Assembly (NCBI RefSeq): GCF_900116285.1
Contig: NZ_FPAJ01000001.1
Coordinates: forward strand, 992,001-1,056,000
DNA from: Sulfitobacter marinus
GTDB lineage: Bacteria > Pseudomonadota > Alphaproteobacteria > Rhodobacterales > Rhodobacteraceae
DNA length: 64,000 bases
Direction of reading: 5' to 3'
The notes below the pieces were generated by a model. It did no database searches. It worked only from the letters and a program-made list of their open reading frames with translations, and was not told where the DNA came from. Positions 60,249-64,000 of this stretch are shown piece after piece (within the stretch, counting starts at the first letter, position 1; each line of letters starts with the position of its first letter). A program made the translations under genes and the position numbers.

Positions 60249-61553
60249 ATGAAACCGCTGTTTTTGATCCTTTGCTACATCGCTGTTATTGCGCTCCCTC
60301 TGGTGCTGTCTTGGCTCGTCGGTGGCCCGCCGCGTGTGTTCCATCAGGAATTGGCCTCTGGCATGGGTATTCTGGCATTTGCCATGATCTTGATGGAGTT
60401 TGTCCTGTCCGGCCGGTTCAAAGCGGTATCGACTGATATCGGCATGGATGTGACGATGCGGGTTCATCAGTTGATGGCGCGGGTTGCGCTTGGCTTTGCG
60501 CTGCTTCATCCGTTGCTATACCGCGGCACGCCCGCTGGCGGCCCGCGCCCGTGGGACCCCACCCGCCAGTTGGTGATCACCACTGATATGTCAGATCTTT
60601 CCACCGGCATCGTGGCATATCTGCTGCTTCCCAGCCTTGTTTTGCTGGCCATCGGGCGCAGCAAACTGGACATGAAATACGAAACATGGCGCTGGATGCA
60701 TGGTATCGGTGCGCTATTAATCGCCGCACTATTGCTGCACCACACCATCTACGCCGGGCGATACGGCGCGCAGCCGGTGATGACGGCTGTCTGGGTGGCG
60801 ATGACCGCAATAGCGGTCGGGTCGCTCTGCTACGTCTACCTGCTGGCCCCGCTTCGCGATAAAACCCGGGCATGGCGCGTGCGCGCTGTAAGGCAGATGA
60901 CACCAAAACAATGGGAGCTAACGGTCGCGCCCAACGGCCATGCCGGTCTTGACTACAAAGCAGGACAATTTGTCTGGCTGAATGTCGGCCATAGTAGCTT
61001 TTCAATGCAGGAAAACCCGTTCTCGATCTCTTCTGCCCCGGCGGCTGGGCCAGAAATATCCTTTATGATTAAGGAGTTTGGCGACTTCACCCAGACGATT
61101 GGCCAGATACAGCCCGGTACGGTTGCCTATCTTGATGGCCCTTTCGGGAACCTACCCATCGATGACCGCCCGGAACCGGGCGTCGCGCTAATCGCGGGCG
61201 GCGTCGGGTTGGCACCGCTGCTCGGAATGCTCAGACAGATGCGCCTGACCGATGATCCGCGACAGGTCAAACTGATCTACGCAAATCGGTCGGTCGATCA
61301 GATTGCATATCGCGACGAACTTGGCACCCGAAACGTAACCTTGGTGCTGTCAGATCCGCCAGAAAACTGGCAAGGCGAAACCGGGTTCATTGACGGCCCC
61401 CTGCTGGACCGTGCCTTCACATCCGAGGATTACAAAAACTGGGTTTTCGTCATCTGCGGGCCGCCGATTATGATGGATATTGTCGAGAACCACCTGCTTA
61501 AGCGCGGCACGCCGTCCGATCGCATCCTCTCAGAGAGGTTCAGCTATGATTAA
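60249..61553 (+). CDS. Ferric-reductase-like transmembrane flavoprotein
   Basis: The 434-residue protein has six membrane helices in residues 1-205, with helix histidines (VTMRVHQLMARVALGFALLH; WRWMHGIGALLIAALLLHHT) in the haem-binding pattern of ferric-reductase domains. A FAD-binding domain (GLDYKAGQFVWLNVG, NPFSIS) and an NAD(P)H domain (LIAGGVGLAPLLGMLR; FVICGPPIMMDIV) follow. It should pass electrons from NAD(P)H through FAD and haem across the membrane to an acceptor such as ferric iron or oxygen. The last codons overlap a 35-codon ORF. Confidence 0.88.
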   Translation: MKPLFLILCYIAVIALPLVLSWLVGGPPRVFHQELASGMGILAFAMILMEFVLSGRFKAVSTDIGMDVTMRVHQLMARVALGFALLHPLLYRGTPAGGPRPWDPTRQLVITTDMSDLSTGIVAYLLLPSLVLLAIGRSKLDMKYETWRWMHGIGALLIAALLLHHTIYAGRYGAQPVMTAVWVAMTAIAVGSLCYVYLLAPLRDKTRAWRVRAVRQMTPKQWELTVAPNGHAGLDYKAGQFVWLNVGHSSFSMQENPFSISSAPAAGPEISFMIKEFGDFTQTIGQIQPGTVAYLDGPFGNLPIDDRPEPGVALIAGGVGLAPLLGMLRQMRLTDDPRQVKLIYANRSVDQIAYRDELGTRNVTLVLSDPPENWQGETGFIDGPLLDRAFTSEDYKNWVFVICGPPIMMDIVENHLLKRGTPSDRILSERFSYD

Positions 61554-61653
61554 CCCGCTCAAACGTCTGAGCTCACGCCAGCGCGTGTCGGTCGCGATTT
61601 GGCTGGTGAGTGTGATCTTTTGCCTGCTTCTATTGGCCTTTGCACTTCGCTAA
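61546..61653 (+). CDS. 35-residue single-helix membrane microprotein
   Basis: The frame encodes 35 residues. A basic N-terminus (MINPLKRLSSRQRV) is followed by one hydrophobic helix (AIWLVSVIFCLLLLAFAL) and a final Arg. GAGAGG lies seven bases before the ATG, and the start overlaps the end of the ferric-reductase gene by eight bases, so it is probably translated and coupled. It may be a small subunit of the flavocytochrome. Such overlapping microproteins are known for other oxidases, for example CydX-type peptides, though there is no sequence match here. Confidence 0.6.
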   Translation: MINPLKRLSSRQRVSVAIWLVSVIFCLLLLAFALR

Positions 61654-61811
61654 ATAATTGATCTAAATAGTATAAACCCCAAATTTTTTTCGTCCATGTT
61701 CCGCCGCGTTGACAATCGCTATGATGCGCTTGTTCTTGAAATCCATATTGTGCTGCTGTGTTCCATCCAGCTCGATCGCAGCTGATCAATTAAGGGAACC
61801 TGCTGGGTTGC

Positions 61812-62729
61812 TTACCCGACCGAAAACAACGCGCGTTGTTTTTTATTCATATAGGTCCAAGCAATAAACCGGCTGGTCTTTTGCCCCTGTGCCATTTCGA
61901 CGATTTTAAGATCAGCAACTTTGGCTTTCCCTAAAATTCTGCGAAGCGTTTGGACGTTGTCCTTTTTCGATACCAACGACGTAAACCACAGGCACTGGTC
62001 GGCGAATTCCATGCTCTGCTCTACCATTCGGGCGATAAACTTTATCTCGCCGCCCGGACACCAAAGTTCAGCATTCTGACCCCCAAAATTCAGTTTGCTA
62101 GAGTGTCCCTTTCCAAGGCCTGCCCACTTGCGTTGGGTGCCTTTGTTCGCTTGCTTCATCGACGCATGAAACGGCGGGTTGCACAGCGTTACGTGAAAGG
62201 TATCGTGGGTCTTGATCACACCTCTGAAGATGTCCTTAGGGTTATTTTGTTGCCTAAGGGTAATGTTCAAACCGTTAACGTCGCGAATTTGCGTAGCGGA
62301 TTTAAGAGCACCCGCATCGATCTCAACGCCTGTAAAGTGCCAGCCGTATTCGCTTTGACCTGTCAGGGGGTAAACCAAGCTTGCACCCGTGCCGATGTCC
62401 AATGCTTTGATGTGACGCCCACGTGGGATCTCTTGGCTACTGCCGTCGGCAAGCAGGTCCGCAAGATAGTGAATATAGTCGACACGACCGGGAATTGGTG
62501 GGCATAGATAGCCGTTGGGGATATCCCAAAAATCAATATTGTAATGCGTCTTAAGCAAAGCCCGATTAAGCATACGGACAGCGTTCACGTCTTGAAAATC
62601 AATCGTCGCCTGACCGGTTGGATTACGAGTTGTAAAAGATTCAAGTTCAGGTGTTTGCGCCACCAAACGCTCAAAGTCGTAACCATCTGAATGTTGATTG
62701 CGGGGATGCAGCTTTGGTGTGGTGGCCAT
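61812..62729 (-). CDS. rlmF: 23S rRNA (adenine1618-N6) methyltransferase RlmF
   Basis: The 305-residue enzyme methylates adenine 1618 of 23S rRNA. It has the N-terminal HPRNQHSDGYDFERLV, SAM motif ALDIGTGASLVYPL and the NPPF motif in VTLCNPPFHASM. Length agrees with RlmF. It lies between the flavocytochrome genes and the transferase gene, convergent with the former. No partner genes. Confidence 0.93.
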   Translation of the reverse strand: MATTPKLHPRNQHSDGYDFERLVAQTPELESFTTRNPTGQATIDFQDVNAVRMLNRALLKTHYNIDFWDIPNGYLCPPIPGRVDYIHYLADLLADGSSQEIPRGRHIKALDIGTGASLVYPLTGQSEYGWHFTGVEIDAGALKSATQIRDVNGLNITLRQQNNPKDIFRGVIKTHDTFHVTLCNPPFHASMKQANKGTQRKWAGLGKGHSSKLNFGGQNAELWCPGGEIKFIARMVEQSMEFADQCLWFTSLVSKKDNVQTLRRILGKAKVADLKIVEMAQGQKTSRFIAWTYMNKKQRALFSVG

Positions 62730-62883
62730 GGGACACGCCTTTATGAAAGTTAGTAGGTGCCGCGCGCCAGACGGTTGGTTGGTTTTAGGCTCTCATGTAC
62801 AAATAGTAAAATCAGGAACGCAGTAAAATGCAGACGATGACGATAAAGAACTAATCGCGGAATAATCCTTACCCGTCGCTAAG

Positions 62884-63558
62884 TCAGGCTGACGACCGCA
62901 AGCTCGCACGCACCTGTTCGAGATAGAGCAGCTCAGCCTCATACAGCCCGACGGCAGCAAGGCGTGAGGATATCCGCTCAAAGTGCTTCATCAAATAGGG
63001 AAAACGGTTTCCATCCGGCAAGCACTTTGAATGCAGTAAGTTCGCCATTTGAGAATAGACCGACACATCTGCGATCGAGATTGCGCCCCCGCAAAACCAG
63101 TCTTTCCCCGAGATTTGTGTCTCCAGATAGGTCAACAAGGGCGGAAGATGCTCAGCAACCGACGCCTTCACAGTTTCCGTATCAATAGGCAGCCCCCGCA
63201 TCTCGTTGATGAAAATGGGCCGAAACACACCGGTACTGATCTCGGAAAAAAGGGCCGTGTCTGCATATTCTTCGATCCACAATGCATGGCCCAGATGTTC
63301 GGGTTCCGTTGGAAACAGCGCTGTATGCGCGGGATGAGCTGCATTGAGATAGGCGCAAATGGCTGAGCTGTCGTTCAGCGTAAAGCCGTTCGCCTGCAGA
63401 ACTGGCACACGCTTGAGCGGGCTGATTGTCTCAAACCCATCCGGTGGAGCGTAGGGATTCACCAGCGTTAGGTCAGTGTTCAGGCCCATCTCCGCCGCGA
63501 ACAATGCCACTTTGCGGGTAAACGGTGAGAGCGGGTTTCCAAGAATTTTATACGTCAT
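62884..63558 (-). CDS. Glutathione S-transferase-like protein
   Basis: The 224-residue protein has an N-terminal thioredoxin-like domain (TYKILGNPLSPFTRKVALF; LKRVPVLQANGFTLNDSSAI) and a C-terminal helical domain (IEEYADTALFSEISTGVF; GGAISIADVSVYSQMAN), the GST order. The Ser in NPLSPFTRK fits the catalytic position. The start at 63558 is chosen because the upstream extension covers the operators. It is divergent to the TetR gene and shares the 63581-63620 operator region. Substrate unknown. Confidence 0.88.
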   Translation of the reverse strand: MTYKILGNPLSPFTRKVALFAAEMGLNTDLTLVNPYAPPDGFETISPLKRVPVLQANGFTLNDSSAICAYLNAAHPAHTALFPTEPEHLGHALWIEEYADTALFSEISTGVFRPIFINEMRGLPIDTETVKASVAEHLPPLLTYLETQISGKDWFCGGAISIADVSVYSQMANLLHSKCLPDGNRFPYLMKHFERISSRLAAVGLYEAELLYLEQVRASLRSSA

Positions 63559-63580
63559 AGTGATGGTCCATTCCTTTAAG

Positions 63581-63593
63581 TTGACGTTGTCAA
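63581..63593. promoter_or_regulatory. TetR operator 1, TTGAC-N3-GTCAA
   Basis: TTGACGTTGTCAA is a perfect inverted repeat, and its near copy lies 27 bases away. It covers the -10 region of the divergent GST promoter and the -35 of the TetR promoter. Confidence 0.75.
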
Positions 63594-63607
63594 TATTGAC
63601 ATCATAA

Positions 63608-63620
63608 TTGACGCTGTCAA
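63608..63620. promoter_or_regulatory. TetR operator 2, TTGAC-N3-GTCAA
   Basis: TTGACGCTGTCAA matches operator 1 in all but one central base. The centres are 27 bases apart, so two dimers would lie about two and a half turns apart. Divergent -35/-10 pairs for both flanking genes (for the GST TTGACA-N17-AATATT on the minus strand) overlap these sites. Confidence 0.75.
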
Positions 63621-63629
63621 TATGGTCGG

Positions 63630-64000
63630 ATGAAAACGAAACAACCCTTCCATCATGGCAGCTTGAAACAGGCATTGCTGGACGCATCAGGCGCTCTTCT
63701 GGATCAACAGGGGCCTGAAGGCGTTACGATCAGAGCGATCGCGCGGGAAGTCGGGGTCTCTCATGCCGCTCCGGTTAATCACTATAAAGATCGAGAGGCA
63801 CTTCTTACTGCTCTTGCGACGGTGTTGTTCAAAGACATCTTGGCTTCTGTTCAGGAAAAACTGAGCGACAAGAACCTACCCGCGAGCACGCGCATCTCGG
63901 CCTTTGCGATTGTACTGTTCGAATATGCAATGGCGTACCCTAACCGCTACAGGCTGCTTTGGCACACCGGATTAGTCAATCATGATGACCCGGAATTGCT
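63630..64000 (+). CDS. TetR/AcrR-family regulator, partial
   Basis: The visible 123 codons start MKTKQPFHHGSLKQALLDAS. The helix-turn-helix is VTIRAIAREVGVSHAAPVNH, followed by the helix start YKDREALLTALATVLFKDIL. The rest runs off the right edge. Divergent from a glutathione transferase gene and separated by two identical operators, it probably represses itself and that gene until a toxic or electrophilic ligand binds. Confidence 0.9.
   Translation, partial: MKTKQPFHHGSLKQALLDASGALLDQQGPEGVTIRAIAREVGVSHAAPVNHYKDREALLTALATVLFKDILASVQEKLSDKNLPASTRISAFAIVLFEYAMAYPNRYRLLWHTGLVNHDDPEL

Noticed and set aside
61559-61789. Minus-strand frame of 76 codons
   Set aside because: Antisense to the 35-residue microprotein, which has a proper ribosome site; the frame has no domain or start signal.

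Overview
The window looks like a chromosomal segment of an alphaproteobacterium of the order Rhodobacterales, most likely the marine Roseobacter group. The grounds are the gene families and their order: a SmoE-type polyol transporter, a CheB-less che operon with two cheY genes, a Hint-domain secreted protein, a NasT/NasS-controlled nas operon, and a full C-P lyase set with the linked hexapeptide acetyltransferase. Base composition is moderately GC-rich. No insertion sequence, prophage, CRISPR array or origin was seen. The species is not determined.

Layout. 1-3.4 kb: end of a sugar/polyol ABC uptake locus (permease fragment, binding protein, LacI-type regulator). 3.9-14.8 kb: a tightly overlapping chemotaxis operon on the minus strand (periplasmic sensor protein, MCP, CheD, STAS protein, CheY, CheA, CheW, CheR, second CheY, a small DxxxQ protein), then a small membrane protein and a second MCP. 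15.1-16.3 kb: Hint-domain secreted protein. 16.6-19.8 kb: MacA/MacB-like export system with an FNR-like box upstream. 20.0-24.9 kb: a DnaB-like ATPase, then a Zur-type regulator leading a putative zinc operon (His-rich ZrgA/DUF2796, ABC ATPase, FtsX-like permease, two DUF3299 proteins). 24.9-32.1 kb: three membrane histidine kinases without adjacent response regulators, an MBL-fold hydrolase, and tRNA-Asn followed by a terminator.

32.6-46.6 kb: nitrate assimilation on the minus strand, nasT-nasS-[leader RNA]-nrtA-nrtB-nrtCD-nirB-nirD-nasA-YbiB-like gene-cysG. The leader holds two hexaloop hairpins followed by a strong terminator, the expected target of the ANTAR antiterminator NasT, whose partner NasS senses nitrate. 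46.9-47.5 kb: LysE-type exporter. 47.7-59.4 kb: phosphonate use, with the C-P lyase operon phnGHIJKLNM, divergent repressor gene phnF, and transport operon phnCDE1E2 plus an acetyltransferase. A good Pho-box candidate precedes phnC and an inverted repeat resembling a PhnF operator lies between phnG and phnF. 59.5-61.7 kb: a six-helix membrane protein and a ferric-reductase-like flavocytochrome followed by an overlapping 35-residue membrane microprotein, with an FNR-like box upstream of the reductase. 61.8-64 kb: RlmF rRNA methyltransferase, then a glutathione transferase divergent from a TetR regulator, with two near-identical operators between them.

Taken together the segment is an environmental-response and nutrient-scavenging region: polyols, zinc, nitrate and phosphonate uptake, each with a local regulator, plus chemotaxis and membrane sensing. 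The parts that seem least described are the standalone periplasmic sensor beside a chemoreceptor, the DxxxQ chemotaxis protein, small membrane or coupling ORFs next to larger genes, and a recurring hairpin after each of three transporter binding-protein genes.
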